Of a stretch of DNA of 64,000 nt, positions 22,610-35,459 are shown piece by piece. The notes beneath the pieces were generated by a model. It did not search any database. It was not told the DNA's origin and worked only from the letters and a program-made list of their open reading frames with translations. A program made the position numbers and the translations under genes. Positions within the stretch are counted from its first letter, which is position 1. Every line of letters starts with the position of its first letter. The stretch is from Tachypleus tridentatus (taxonomy: Eukaryota; Arthropoda; Merostomata; Xiphosura; Limulidae): contig NC_134835.1 of NCBI RefSeq assembly GCF_004210375.1, forward strand, positions 72,818,447-72,882,446. Reading direction: 5' to 3'.

Positions 22610-22999
22610 AAATTATCAAATGTACTTTTACGTAAGTGAATCATTTTTCTTGAAAATGGGTCACATTCGTTATACTTAAAATGTTGACAACTACTGGCTA
22701 TAAATTTCTCTAGACCAATAGCGGCGTCAGAATCTTATCGATCATACTAAAGCCCTCAGGAAACACGCCAGTAGTATACAAACAGATAACAGACCGCATG
22801 ATGTGTCATTTTTGAACAATATTTGTTTGTGCGTGCACTTTGACATTATTATTTTTTTCAATATTATTTATTCATCGCTATGGCCCAGATATATTCTTTT
22901 ATATTTGTAATAAATAATGTTGTGGAGAAACATTCGCAAAACATTAAAAAATTTGTCTAAAACGCATATTATGCTTATTTTGAAACAAAATTCGGAGAC

Positions 23000-24545
23000 T
23001 ATGTGAAATCATGGGCTCCGCACAAAGTTTGCACCGTTTGTTGAGCCAATGGACTAAAAATAAGAAAAAGTCATTGCTTTTTAGAATTCCAGTTGTCTGT
23101 TGTAAGCGTAGAAACCACGGCGATAACTGCTATTGTTTCTTAGTAATGTGCAAAGGTACAACACTCGAAATAAAAAGGAAATTTCTAATCTGAACATTTA
23201 ATCAGCTATAAGAACTGTTGCTTAAAGATCTAATGTGCCTGTACCTACCCTAGATACAGTTTCATCTTATTCTAAATCTGATGTCAATAGAAATGATGAT
23301 ATAGATTGATTTCAACCTGAAACGTTTGGTGAAATATAACTTTTCACATAAGGTGAACTTAATTATTTGGTGAAAGATTTAGGCCTTCCAAAGAATTCTT
23401 TTGAGATTTTGGGGTCCAGGCTTCGAACTAAGAACTAACTTTCTCCAGGGACATAATTTGACTGGTACCGAAATCGTGAAAGTTTGCACCACACATTCTG
23501 CAAGAACATTCACTGGCTTATTGTTAGAGTATTGCTAAATTAATACAAATGATAGAAGATACATTGTATGAACTAGGTGAGTGGCAATTACTCATTGATT
23601 CATCCAAAAGAAGTATTAAAGGTGTTCTCCTTCAGAATGGTATCATATTTCTATTGCTTCTATTGCTCGTTCTGAAGGAAACTATAAAAGTCTCGAACTT
23701 CTTAATAAGGTCAAATACATGGTTGTCTACTATGTGGATTCTTAAAAGTCATTTCTATATTGTTGAGTCAACAATCCGTTTAAAAGTTATTTGTATATTG
23801 TTGGATCAACAATTTGTTTGTGCAAAGTTTCTATGATTTTTGCTGTTTTTTGGCTTTTTTATGAAATGGGACAGCAGTTCACGAAATTAACCCTAAATAA
23901 AGAAGAAATGGCCACGCATAGTCACATAATACCAAGATCAAAAATCATTGAATATGAAAGTTTGAGTGACACAAAGGAAAACCATTTATATCAACTTCAA
24001 TAAAACTGGGTTTGTTTGTAAAGTCCTTAGACAAATATGGCGACGGCGACCGTTTCAAGTATCTTTGTAGGTAATTCAGAAGTGAAACTTAAAGAAGGAA
24101 TTTTTGGGGAGAATAGATGGGCTCAGATTATGAAACTGGCTTCGGATGAACACTTAGAAAGGACAATGAAGAAAGTTGAAAAAGAAGTGTGGATTGTCTT
24201 TAAAGATATTATTGACAAATGTTTATGAAACAACAAAAACCAAAATTACAAAAAACCGTCATCAACATGCGCGATTAATTCAAAGATCTGGATTGTAATA
24301 TGAGCTTGAAAGTTAATTTCTTGCATTCACGTGTTTACTGCTTCCCTAAAAATCTCACTTCCGACAGCGGAAAACAAGGGAAAACATTTTATCAAGACAT
24401 CAGGGAAATAGAGAGGAGATATCAGGGAAGGTGGAACACCAACATGATGGTTGACTACTGCTGGTCATTGAAATGAGATAATCCAGATAAAATACATAAA
24501 AGAAAAACCATAACACGTAGTTTTAATAGTAAAAGACATAAATTT
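23000..24545 (+). pseudogene. Frameshifted copy of a repetitive arthropod ORF family
   Basis: The plus strand translates, across several frames, into blocks of a protein family I recall as highly repeated and uncharacterised in arthropod genomes. N-terminal CCKRRNHGDNCYCF comes near 23,100. GEWQLLIDSSKRSIKGVLLQ comes at 23,579-23,638. A decayed LLGQQ..CAK segment follows near 23,800, then FGENRWAQIMKLASDEHLER at 24,101-24,160. At the end comes a two-frame segment whose pieces correspond to GERFHQDI..RYQGRW and NTNMMVDYCWSL. At least five frameshifts or stops break it. It is probably transposon-derived, but I cannot name the transposon class or its catalytic residues. Confidence 0.65.
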
Positions 24546-24559
24546 CACACACACGAAAT

Positions 24560-25165
24560 CAAAATGAATGAGGATGCACATTCGCTTGACATCAGCGATC
24601 TTCCCTTTTCTTCGGTTTGTTTGTATTCTTGTTAACAAACATAATAATAAAAATGTTCATCGTGGTAAACGAAATAGTAATTTGATGTAAGTAAGAGTTT
24701 TTCTTCCCGATTTATAACCAAAACAGAATCGTACGTGATAGAAAGAAAATGAATGTTATTTTCGAAATCTGCGCACCTGAATTATGGAAAACCCGTTATT
24801 AAAACCAAAACAACTTTTATGTAGTTTAAATCGTACGCCTGTGTAATTATCTGATGTTCCCACCATTAGGTACAGCGTACAGTGTTGCTTCACTGAAATA
24901 GAAGTAACTAATGTGGTATGATGAGTGCAATAAAACGAAAATGTTCAAATCAATACAAAAACAGAACAACAAACACTACCTGATTTATACCTATAATTAT
25001 ACTAAGTAAAATATTTCATAATTAATAATAAACAGATAAGCATATCAACTATTTGTTTTTATATATTTCTATTTTCGTAGAACTAACAATCATTTGAGAG
25101 TAAACTGTAATTAAAATACTTGTTATTCTTTTTCCTACAAATCTTCATTTATGTGATAACACTGC
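24560..25165. other. No feature recognised
   Basis: AT-rich, without frame or repeat structure I can name. Confidence 0.4.
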
Positions 25166-25171
25166 TGATTT

Positions 25172-25295
25172 GTTTACTGTGAAATATAAAGCTACACACT
25201 GGGTTATTTGTGCTTTGTTCACGACCGGTATCGAAACTCGTTTTTTTTGCATTGTGAACCTTCAGCCTTACTGCTAAGCAACTGGGAACAGGTAA
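25172..25295 (-). mobile_element. SINE family 2
   Basis: Minus-strand reading has a B-box-like GTTTCGATACCGG and then CACAAATAACCCAGTGTGTA, GCTTTATATTTCAC, in the family 2 order. The head is on the right (GGTTCACAATGC...CCCAGTTGCTTAGC). A short minus frame overlapping it is chance. Confidence 0.6.
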
Positions 25296-25703
25296 GCACG
25301 CTAAGGCAAGAGACAAAACGAAATTTTGTATAATAAATGCACGATGTAGTAACCACATCATTTGAAATTACATTTTTCAGTGAATGCACTACATAATAGG
25401 ATCAGCCAAAATTGCAAACGATATTTTAAGTAAAATTGAGTTTCGGTTTTTTGTCTCGTTTACTGTTTAAAAGAAAAAAATCGTTGTGTTTAATGTGCTT
25501 TTAAATATGAGACTAAAAACACATTTTTTCTCGACGAAATGGCTTTATGCAAATTACTTTCCTGTTTGAAGAATATTAGTAAATTACGTTTTGAGGGCTA
25601 AAATATTTACTTTTAGCTAGACAGAAAAACTAGCAGAAAAAATGTGTTATTAAATGGAGTATAACGGTATTGAAACACTAATATATGTTTTCTCAAAAGT
25701 TTT

Positions 25704-25815
25704 TTGTTAGCTTAGCGGAATGCTTGATAGTTATAATAAGAACACTAGTATTGAGGGTTTGATCCTCGCGACAGATATAGTGCAGATATCTTATCATATA
25801 CTTTTGCAATAATAC
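25704..25815 (+). mobile_element. SINE family 2-like, diverged
   Basis: A head-like TTGTTAGCTTAGCGGAATGC, a B-box-like GGGTTTGATCCTCGCG and a tail-like AGTGCAGATATCTTATCATA fit the family 2 order, with a degraded 3' end. Confidence 0.4.
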
Positions 25816-25819
25816 ATGC

Positions 25820-27360
25820 GATAAATGTATTATCTTACTGAAAAGTTGTAATAAACCGAGAACGAATGATGTGGTTAAAGCCAGTGTATGTCACGTCACG
25901 CTTGATTTCTCGATATAGGAACTATAAAAGCCAAAATAAATTTATCCCGATAGAATAGATCAATTGATGTCGTCCTATTACGAGGGGGCCGTGAAGGGGG
26001 CTTGAAATCTTATAAGTATAGTAAGTGGTGATACGATATGTCTAAGTAAGATATTGTGTGGAATGATCTAGCTTCGAGCCAAATATGAAAATTTATCATG
26101 AAAATAAAATTATTGATTTCATTTTAAAATAAGATTTTTCTGAATTTAGCTACTTTTTGTTATATCACCAAAGATTTTAATAAAAAATAAACATATTTAA
26201 CCAAAGAAAAATTTGAATTACGAAAATAACAAATACTGTTCCAGCTTTGTCGTCTTTACATTTAATTTTATATTTTCAGTACATAGACTAACACCAATGT
26301 TAGATTATGCTTTTGTTGCTACCCAATATGACATAAAAACCATTGTTGGAACGTAGTGTTACCCAAACTACTATATATATAGAAACTACTGTTTCTATAT
26401 ATTAGAAGTTGATAATTTTACCAATAATTAATCTCGGAAACGTCACAAATTCATTTCATGAATGATCTTAATTTTGATTGGCTCTTAAAGGAATTTACCG
26501 ACGTGTGATTGCCTCCTCAGCACTTTTCTGCCTCTTTATTGGTCAACCTTGATTTCATAAAAAAATACTTATCTTAGTTCACTATGAAATGTGAGGTTAA
26601 GGTATACTCTGGGTTTGGTATGTTAATACTTACCCTGTTATTTTTGACAAGCTACACGCTAATATCATATGAACTATATACACATACATTTTTACAAAAA
26701 AAAAGTATTCTTATAATTTTATTTTATATTTTGGTTTCAAACGAAAGAGGGCGTTATTTCATAAATTCGTGGTAAAAGTTCAATTGTATATAAGCCTATT
26801 ATTATTTTATTGATAGTTTGTAATAAATTGTTATGACGATATGAGTCGATTTATGTGTGACGGTGCCTGTGAAATACATTTTCTTTTTTACCAAAAAGTA
26901 TGCACAATATTCACGTGTAGTTTGTGTGAGATTCAAGTTAGAGTCAGATAGGGATAGAGAAGTCATTCGCCGATTCAGTGGATATTGGATTTAGAAATAG
27001 GATTCACGTATTCAGTCAATTTCAAGCTTGTAATACTAACAACACTAATATTAATAAGGTAAGATTAGTTTAAGATGTTTTTTTTTTATTTGTCAATTCT
27101 TTTAATTTTGCAACGTGGATTTCTATGTCAATATTATTATAGTATTTACCGAGCTCGCTGGTTTAGTAGTGCTATTAGCACCAATCAAAATTTATTTAAT
27201 AAAAATAAATCATACTATTACTCTCAGGTGTGTATGTAATTTAGTGTGATTTATCGATAATATTGATATACTATTAAAGTTTGAAAGATTTAATTTTTTC
27301 CTCGATGGACTCGGCAGATATAAGGAAAACACATACACACACAAACAATATAATTTTGAA
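25820..27360. other. No confident gene; one possible splice-donor context
   Basis: AT-rich. AATAAGGTAAGATTAG at about 27,052-27,067 is a good donor-like match, and the flanking 200 bases (26,860-27,060) are less AT-biased. That would fit an untranslated exon upstream of the CpG-poor domain starting near 28 kb. A small perfect palindrome around TTTCTATATA/TATATAGAAA lies near 26,370-26,400. Confidence 0.25.
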
Positions 27361-27362
27361 TG

Positions 27363-27628
27363 TTGGTGGTTAGGGCGCTCGACTCGCAACTTCAGGTCGC
27401 GGATCCGACTTCCCACCAAACATGTTCGCCCTTTCAATTGTGGGTAGTTATGATATACGGCCAGTCCTCCCGGTCGTTGGTAAAGAAAAGTACTCTAAGG
27501 GTTGTCGTTGGGTAGTGATGACTATCTGCTTTTCCTTTAGACTTTCACCAGTAAATTAGAGATGGTTAGCGCAGATAACCCACATGTAGCTCTGTGCGAA
27601 CTTGTATTTCCAAATAAATCAAACCAAC
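27363..27628 (+). mobile_element. SINE family 1, diverged
   Basis: The head (GGTGGTTAGGGCGCTCGACT), core (ACATGTTCGCCCTTTCAATT; GATGACTATCTGC) and tail (AGCGCAGATAACCCACATGT, AGCTCTGTGCGAAC) are recognisable. The 3' end is AAATAAATCAAACC. Confidence 0.75.
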
Positions 27629-27629
27629 T

Positions 27630-28925
27630 ATAGTAAGACTAGACTACTAAAGTCTAACAATAGATCAAGAAATCAATAAACTGGAGTTTATCTTGCTGGT
27701 TGTGCATTATTATAGTTATAGCCAGTACTGCTCCACATTAGCATGTGACTAAAGTGTATTGTTCAGTGTCTGTTGTTTCTTTTTAAATTTAAAAAACGTA
27801 CAGTGTAACCTTCAAGCTATATCATTACAGTTATTATTTGGGTACCTTGCTATATTCCAATTTCAACTACTGTAAGTACTGTAAAAGTGTAAGATTGTAA
27901 TAATTAGACTGCAGTATTTCTTAAATTTACAGTTCGAGAATTTTACGTTTGAGAATTGGGGTAACAATTAGACCATGGGCAGGTATTAACTTTAGTGTTT
28001 ATGTAATCACTTGTTTAATATTGAACTTTATTACACATAACACAGTAGTCAACTTTTAGCTGTTTCTTTATGGGAAGGGAGGTAAGATTAGGGTTGCAAC
28101 TTAACCCTCTGATTTTGGAATACTTTGAGACATAATGGATGTTTAAGTTTGCTTTTAGATTTAAATTAATTAATGCATAATCATAGTAATAACTAAGGTA
28201 GCATTTCAAAGCATGTAGCTTTGACTTGGTGTTGATAATAGTATGAACTAATACTATAGAACTTAATACATCTTGTAACACAAAATGATATTATAGGTAA
28301 TGCAGTTTCCCAGAGGTTATTTCTTGGAACCCATTTCCATGGGGACTCTAGGGTTATGTCCCCATGTATTTGCCAACTATGACACACAAGAGCTTGAGTA
28401 TAGGTAGAAATGGAGAAATAATCATTCTCAGGTTAAGGGTGCAAAATATGTATGCAAATGTTTTAATATTACAAAGGAGAATCTAACACTGCCATGTATT
28501 GTTAATAACACTGGTTTTCATGGTCTTTTAGTTTTGCTTACATGTTTGCTGCTAACTCTGTGAAAGGACATGCCATTTATATTATATATAGAGAGATACA
28601 AAGGACCATTTGGTTCTTCAGGGTTGATCTAGCACACTAATCCAAGAGAAAAAGTAACAGTGTATAATATATTCACCATTTATTTTAAAGGAAATTGTTA
28701 ATTCCTCTTTTAAACTTTATTTACTTGTAATGTAGATATACCTAAGCTTGGAGTCTATGTTATTGAGTTAAACGTCTTAGGTATCTTATGTTTTTACAAA
28801 AATAAGTTGTTAATTATTCAAGATGAATGTGTTGTAGAGATAAAAGGTGGTGGTAAATAATGGACAAGAGTAACTATTAAAAGTATTAGGATAAAAATTA
28901 AAAATAAATATTACATCTTTAAAAA
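27630..28925. other. No feature recognised; start of CpG-poor domain
   Basis: I see no coding text. CpG becomes rare from about 28 kb onward, whereas TG and CA are common. An 88-codon minus frame (28,015-28,281) is not recognised. Confidence 0.4.
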
Positions 28926-28929
28926 GTTT

Positions 28930-29760
28930 TAAGCCAACTACTGGTACCAGAATGGAAGACTTAGAGGATAAAGAGCTGATTAAGAAGGATACTAGAAAAT
29001 CAGAAATGGAAAATAAAAGAAATTGTTAGCTTAAATACAGTAAAGATAAGGTTAATATTCAAGTCTGAATTGCACACTTGATGGATGGTGAAGGAAAAAT
29101 TATTATGGGATGGCTGAGTTCAGAATGTTTTCTTTTCTAAGTTTACATTAGAGTAGATGTGAATACTAAAGTGTTGCAAATCATGAGAAGTTACTAGTAG
29201 AAAGAAAATGTGATAGATGTATATGCACTATAACTTTTTCCTGATGTTCCTTAAAATAATTGACAAGTTTGGAAAATCATTGGGCTACTGGATCAAATAA
29301 TTTTTTTTTTGAAGAGTATATTGAAAGAAGTAAGGATTGATTAAGTAAAGTTCTTACTAAAGCTATTTGTGCCTTTCGAATAATGAGTAGTTGCCAGAAT
29401 AATGGAAACTGGTTAATGTTACACCTACATTTTATTAGGAAAAGGTGACAAGCATTTTAAAAGTGATTATAGTTCAACCAGCCTTACTTCTGTAATGGTA
29501 AAAGTTTAAGAGATACTGATTAAAGATATTTTGTAAAGCCTTTTAACAAAGTATGTTACTTTTTGGACAACCAGTGTGGGATAAGTTGGCTTTGTGAATT
29601 AAGTGTTTCTTAAAGGAGAGGTGGTAAAGGGTTTTAATAACTTGAAGTGGGTCAAATTTTATTGAAGTTGCAACTGTGACACCTCAGGGTTTGTGATAAC
29701 ACCATTATTTTTATAGACATTATCAATATTGATAAAAAAATGGTCAAGTTTTTGCAATCA
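28930..29760 (+). pseudogene. CR1-like LINE RT fragment 1, heavily decayed
   Basis: Conceptual plus-strand translation gives APLCLLFR-, NNGNWLMLHLHFIRKR-, FLDNQCGISWLCEL- and VTPQGL-like blocks. They stand in for the conserved W..A.V.P..KKGD, NQ.GF and VPQGS.L.PLLF landmarks. Stops are frequent. The fragment ends at about motif B. Confidence 0.5.
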
Positions 29761-30644
29761 TCTAGACAGATCTTGGGTGCCAGGTCACCCTGACAAGTAA
29801 AATTTCATTGTGGCACCCAGTACTTCCTTCCATTTTATTGATTCTTAGGGCTGTTTGAAATAGAACATTAACCTCATGATGGTGAGAAACTCTCATTTGA
29901 ATTAAAAATACATCTCAAGACTGCTGGAATGAGCATTAAAACCTGCAGATGAATTAAGAAAGTAAAAATGTTGTTCTATATTTTAATTAAAGTTTTAATA
30001 CCCATACCAGCCATCTTGACATTCATTATAACTCTAATCTAGAACAGCTCTAGGCTCTTGGAAGTTTGGAACTATTTTTGCCTTTGTCTTAAATCAAATT
30101 CGGATTTTACTGGCAGATTCCACACTGTTTTTTTTTTTTTTTCAGGAATGAAGTACTGCAGTTGCACAACATATTACTAATTTGACACCACTTTGTTTTT
30201 CTCTCTTTCAGCTCAACCAATATTTGCATGTGTTTAGACTGGAGATAAGAACAAAGACAGTTAGTTCAGGCAATACCATCAAGTTGTTGTTAATATCAAT
30301 GATTGTTAACATGCACTTATTGCTGTGAAAGTAAATAGCCCCCACTTCCTTGTACAAATAGTAGCAAAGTTAGGTTAGATACATCTAGCTCCTAGATCTG
30401 AAAATGTTTGAGGCCTGCTGTAGTGAAATATGATGAAAGAAAATTAACATAGCTTTGCCTAAGGGAAATCATCCCATACTAAGGTATTCAGTATTTTCAG
30501 GAATCTTATTTCTTATTTGGATAATTAGAAGGGTATGAATTTGGTGTACTTATTTTCTAAAATATTTGTAAATGATGCTACAGAAAACATGAACAAAGAA
30601 AATCATGTTGGTAATTGTTGAAATACTATTAGATTTGATTTATA

Positions 30645-31340
30645 GGATGATTGGATAAGAGAAAGTGAAATGTTGTCAATGGATTCCAGTTAAACTGAAC
30701 TTTTGTTAGTACTGGAATGCTTTGGGATCAATATTTGAGCCTTTGCTTTTTCTTACTTACATGGATTATATCAATATGGGCATAATTACTACACTTGTAT
30801 GTACAGTTTGTATTAACTCCTGTGCAACTGTACCTTTAGTGAGGATGTTAAGGACCAGCAAAATTATTAGAAGCAGTTGTTTAGTTGGACATGTATTATA
30901 CCATATAATACACTATACACTCAGATAATTATAATATGAATCTTACATTTAATACAGATGGGAAGCCATATAACAATATGAATGAAAGAAAGGATCTTTG
31001 CATTGTAGTTGTGTATCACTTATGCATTGGAGGCAGTTCTTTGTTGCTAGTAAAAAAGCTAATAGAATTTTAAGGTGTATTTATAAATGTAGGAATTACA
31101 TGTTAAGAAAGGTAATTATCTCTCTATGCAAATTACAAGTGGGCCTCAATTGGTATACTATGTAAAGTTATGATCTATTTATCTAAGGAAGGATACTGAT
31201 TCATTGGAAATGTTTCAGAGAAGTATTACTGGAATGTTTTTCCAAGGAAGGAAGGGTTATCTTGCTTCTTGAGAAATTTGGGTAACAAGTGAGTGATTTT
31301 TTGAACAAATATCTATCAAAAACTGCTGAACACTTGAACT
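30645..31340 (+). pseudogene. CR1-like LINE RT fragment 2
   Basis: Blocks in order: DDWIRE, GSIFEPLLFLTYMDYINMGI (motif B region, 30,722-30,790), a lost FADD box, then IFALXLC and a KS-NRILRCIYKCRNYM-like thumb piece. SIYLRKDTDSLEMFQRSITG at about 31,165-31,230 is the clearest match to the Y.RKDI.LLE..QRR.T segment of CR1-type LINEs. Because motif B occurs both here and in fragment 1, these are two separate insertions or a duplication. Confidence 0.6.
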
Positions 31341-31344
31341 CTGT

Positions 31345-33105
31345 GATAATTGGGATATTTTAAACTTGGTCCCTATCTTCAAATATGTGATGACTTGGAG
31401 AACATCAACTTCATTTTAATAGATGTTCTATGCTATACCTGTAGTGAGCAAAGTTGGAAGACTTGGACTTCAATCAATTTGTTTTTTGACTTGCATTTGA
31501 CTTGGGCTAAAGATTTAGGAGGTGGCTTGAATTGTAGAACCTACTACTTGAATTTTGTTTGGCTCATTTACTTTGCAATTGGATCAACTGAAGACTTAAT
31601 ATTAGCTTTTTAATGTCAATTATCAATGAATGTTTTATTTTAAAAAGTCAAAACTGAAAATACTTTATAAAAATTAAAAAAATATTATTAAAAAAAATTA
31701 CAAAGCGAGTCAGTCAGAGATGTTGATATACAGTTACTTTGTATTCTATTGGCAGTTATATAAATTTAACTTTTATTGTTTATTTCAGTGTCTATAAATG
31801 TGTTAGAACACCAGCAGGTTCATAAAATTCTTATGCTTCTGTTAAAAAAAGGGTTTATTTTACCTACAGTTTAGAAGTACAGGGATGATACTTCTAAATA
31901 ACTGAGTTGTTATGTTATGTTTTCATTGGATTTGACTCAATTGGTACGATTTATTTAATGTGACTGGACTCAAACACAAATTGAAATATCAGAAAATGAT
32001 TTAAACAACTGACTTAATTCTAGGTTTTGCCAAATGAGGGAGTTTCAAAATTTTATTTCTAAATACATAAATCAACTAAGTAAATTTGAAAGTATTTTTG
32101 CCAGAGATTAAAAATGTGTAAAAAATTATTTGTTAGTTGTATGAAGTAGTAATAAGAGAAAAAATAAAATATTCCCATGAGTTTTCAAAAATTCAATAAA
32201 CTCAAAGAGATGGAAGTGTATGTAATGTTTTTAGAGTTTATTTTGCTTTCATAACATACTTGATGCTTCCTTACTGTTTACTCACTGTTTTTTTTGCTTT
32301 CTGTTACTTGGAAAGAAAGTGTGTAAGTATAGTTGCAAACATTAGTTGAACCATACATGCAAGTATAATTTTGTTGTGAGCATTTTTCCAGTGTTTTAAC
32401 TTAAATGTATGCTTGAACCTAGACCTACAGTTAGTTAAAGTAAATGTAGCCTATCCTGTAGCAAATGTTAGTGTAACATATACAGGATTTGGCATTATTT
32501 ATATTAGATAATCTGTTACAAACTTTACATTGATAGAACATGCTGTAACAATAACTTTTGATGTATGAACCATATTGATAAGCCTTTTTCTACTTTGTGT
32601 AAATCTTGACTTTATCAGTACCCATTCATAAAAAGTTGATTGAAAGCAGTTGAGTGAAGTAGTTTTCTTGTGTTCAGTTATGTAATAAACTAGTTACTGA
32701 TAAACTTCCATTTCCTTTCTAAAATGTGTTCTTTTTTGGTTATTAAGTTAACCTTTTCATTCATATTGTCATTCCAGTCATTCTCTCACTCTAGCTTTAT
32801 GATCATTATAAAAACTACATTAAAACAATTTTATGAAAATGTAAATCAGCATGTAATACAAAATTGAAAGCCAGTGTGAAGTCACAATGGAACAACATGT
32901 ATCATAACAAAATATCAACATTATTTTGTATTTCATGGGAAGTGTGATGCCACCAAAAAAAGGCCACTTGGATAAAGTATGTAATAGCTCTTTCTGATGC
33001 AAAATATTCATTCACAGAGATCACAGACATATTTAGATTGCACTTGAGAACAAGGAATTTGGATCAACTTGAAACATTAGGATCATATGGAAACAGTCTT
33101 GCAGT
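31345..33105. other. No feature recognised
   Basis: AT-rich and CpG-poor, without repeat or coding text I can place. The 87-codon frame at 31,350-31,613 directly follows LINE fragment 2 but shows no LINE motif. Confidence 0.4.
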
Positions 33106-33114
33106 ATCTTGTAA

Positions 33115-33345
33115 CAGGTGAGTATTCAAAATGCAAAGGTTAATGGAAAAATTATACATGCCAGATGGAACATAATTAAAAAGGACCATAGTCTGGAAAC
33201 AAGGTCAAATTGTAACATTGGTGAGAATTCAAAATGCAAAGGTATAATGGATTATGGAAAATTGAGGACATGCCAGTATGGAACAGGTGAGAATTCAAAA
33301 TGCAAAAGTGGACCATAGTCTGGAAACAAGGTCAAATAGTTGAAG
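33115..33345 (+). repeat. Imperfect tandem repeat built on a GGTGAGAATTCAAAATGCAA block
   Basis: The block occurs near 33,116, 33,220 and 33,285. Between copies, GGACCATAGTCTGGAAACAA recurs near 33,182 and 33,308, and (A)GGTCAAAT follows each. Units have unequal length (about 104 and 65 bases), as if formed by internal duplications. The 66-codon frame here is a by-product. Confidence 0.65.
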
Positions 33346-34045
33346 ATTGAAATGGGTATTCATGCTGTTTTTCAAAAAAAAATATGGAACTGTATACTGT
33401 ATGGATTATGGAAAAACCTTTGAGGATGAGTGGTGTCCTTTGCACATGACAACTTTATGATGAAGCCTTTTTAAATAAAACTTTTATGCTACAAAGCTGA
33501 TGCCAAGGTGTATGGTCTCCATATAGAGCTTAACTATGCATAGTGACATAGACTGTAAAAATGTAGTGAGGTTCCAAAGTCATTTTTGTACAAAATCCCC
33601 AATCTCTATAATTAAACAGCTCATTTGGTTAGAAGGGATATTTTAGCTCAGTGGGTTAAAGCTTTTCTACAGTGCCCTCTTGTGTACGTAAGGCATTTTA
33701 AAATACTTCTAGTTGAAAAAAAAAAGGTAAATATTTAGGTAAAGGCAGAGAACAGTTTTGCTATCAGGGTTAGTTAATTGTAGACCTCATTAATCAAATG
33801 CACTTGTATTATTGAATTATATTACTTGAAATAACAGTTTTTATATTTTTAGCTTTTACTTTTATTAAAGATATTTTCAAACAACAATTTTGATATGAGA
33901 CATTTTCAGGCACAATAATTTGATAGAGTTACTTTTTTTTTTAAATTGCTTGAGGATGTATAATTTATGGAATATACAGTAATACGAAATCCAAAATTCA
34001 CTGAAAATATAATCATTAACATTCATGGGATTATTTCTACAAATT
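33346..34045. other. No feature recognised
   Basis: A tRNA A-box-like TTTAGCTCAGTGGGTTAAAG near 33,642 has no matching B box at the right distance. Otherwise AT-rich filler. Confidence 0.4.
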
Positions 34046-34049
34046 TAGC

Positions 34050-34174
34050 CCACTGCTAGTGCAGTGGTAAGTCTACAAATTTACCATGCTAAAATCAGGG
34101 GTTCAATTCCCCTTGGAGGGCTCAGCAGATAGCGCAATGTGGTTTTGCTATAAGAACACACACACACACACACA

Positions 34175-34208
<34 letters not shown>

Positions 34209-34220
34209 CCTCCTCCCTCC
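34050..34220 (+). mobile_element. SINE family 2 ending in a compound microsatellite
   Basis: Head GCCCACTGCTAGTGCAGTGG, B-box-like GGGGTTCAATTCCCC and tail CAGCAGATAGCGCAATGTGG, TTTTGCTATAAG run into (AC)11, (TC)n and a CTCCCTCC stretch (34,154-34,220). The array replaces the usual A/C tail, so it probably grew out of it. Confidence 0.7.
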
Positions 34221-35455
34221 ACACATTTCCACAAACTACTAAAACCAGAAACTCATTTGTATTAAAAATAATTGACTTTTGTAAAGTTTTTTGTCACAGT
34301 GTGTGGTAGGTAATAAATGATTGAGTTAAAATGAATTCACACTGATCCCAGAAAAAGAGAGCAAAACATTTACTAGTTGGGAAGAAAATTGTTGATGATA
34401 TTACGTGATCTGTCTGCAGAGATTAAAATGAGTCATAAGATGGAAATTTTATTAGTATAAGAAATGTTAAAAATATGGTAGTATGAAAAAAATCATTAAT
34501 TACAGACCTTTCAGAAATTGTTTTTAATTCTGCCTTCAATGCAAGAAGCTTACAAAAATGAATAACTTTATAAAAACATAAGCTTTTAAGTGAGTTGTTA
34601 TGGATGAAAGTTTAGATGAAACACGTTAAAATTATTAGTATGCTTACATTTTACAGTACTTTCAGGAAGAAACTTTCGAAACATATGCTTGTTGAGTAAC
34701 CAATAAATCAAAGCCTATTATTCTAGACAGCCATACTTGTTTTCCTTTTTCACTGCTTCCTATCAAGTTAAAGCTAGTCTTAATTAATCAGTAATTTCAA
34801 TTAGATTATTCTTGAGTCATGACATGAATCAGTTAGCCTGAATGAGCTTGAAATAATTAATAATAATCATGAGAAGTTATAATGGCAGTATTTTGATTAT
34901 TTTGGTATATGAAATAAGAGAAAAGAGTAATAATTGCAAAACTTATTCTGATTAGTTGTTTATTTTATGTGGTACTTTACTTTAGTCTCCTCATGTTTTC
35001 TATACTGCACACTTTCATTTTAGAGCTCTCTTTTATGCAATTATCAGATTTTGTCTTCTCTGATTCTCTTGATTTCTTGGGTAAGGATTAAATATATAGA
35101 CTGCTGTAATTATTAGTGATGTTGTTTCTATTACTATGTGGCTTTTATGCTCTTTTGGCATATTAGCTCATTAGGTTTTTTTTCAAAGTACTTTAAAATA
35201 GCTTTATTCTCTATTTTGTTTTTACAGAAATTTCAAAATATTTTTAAACTAGTGAGAAGTGCAAAATCTGAATAGGGTGTTAGTATCTCAGTTTACTTTT
35301 GTAGTTATTCTTCTTCAAGTAAGCATATGATGTTTGTTCTAATGCTTTGACACAGTCAAATTCTCATTTAACTTGAGCTACCTCTATTTGTTCCTTTTGA
35401 CCCTATCAAATTACCAAACAAAGAAGTAAACAAGAGAGGAGCTTCTTGACTCACT
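34221..35455. other. No feature recognised
   Basis: AT-rich and CpG-poor. The last few hundred bases may be eroded DIRS sequence upstream of the RT remnant, but I cannot show it. Confidence 0.35.
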
Positions 35456-35459
35456 AAAT

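Noticed and set aside
28015-28387. Minus-strand frames of 88 and 64 codons
   Set aside because: They overlap in different frames, have no recognisable domain and no splice-site support.
33640-33700. tRNA-like TTTAGCTCAGTGGGTTAAAG
   Set aside because: Only the A-box half is present. No B box or cloverleaf follows.
34154-34220. (AC)n(TC)n tract as a regulatory element
   Set aside because: It directly continues the tail of a SINE family 2 copy, so microsatellite growth from the tail is the simpler explanation.
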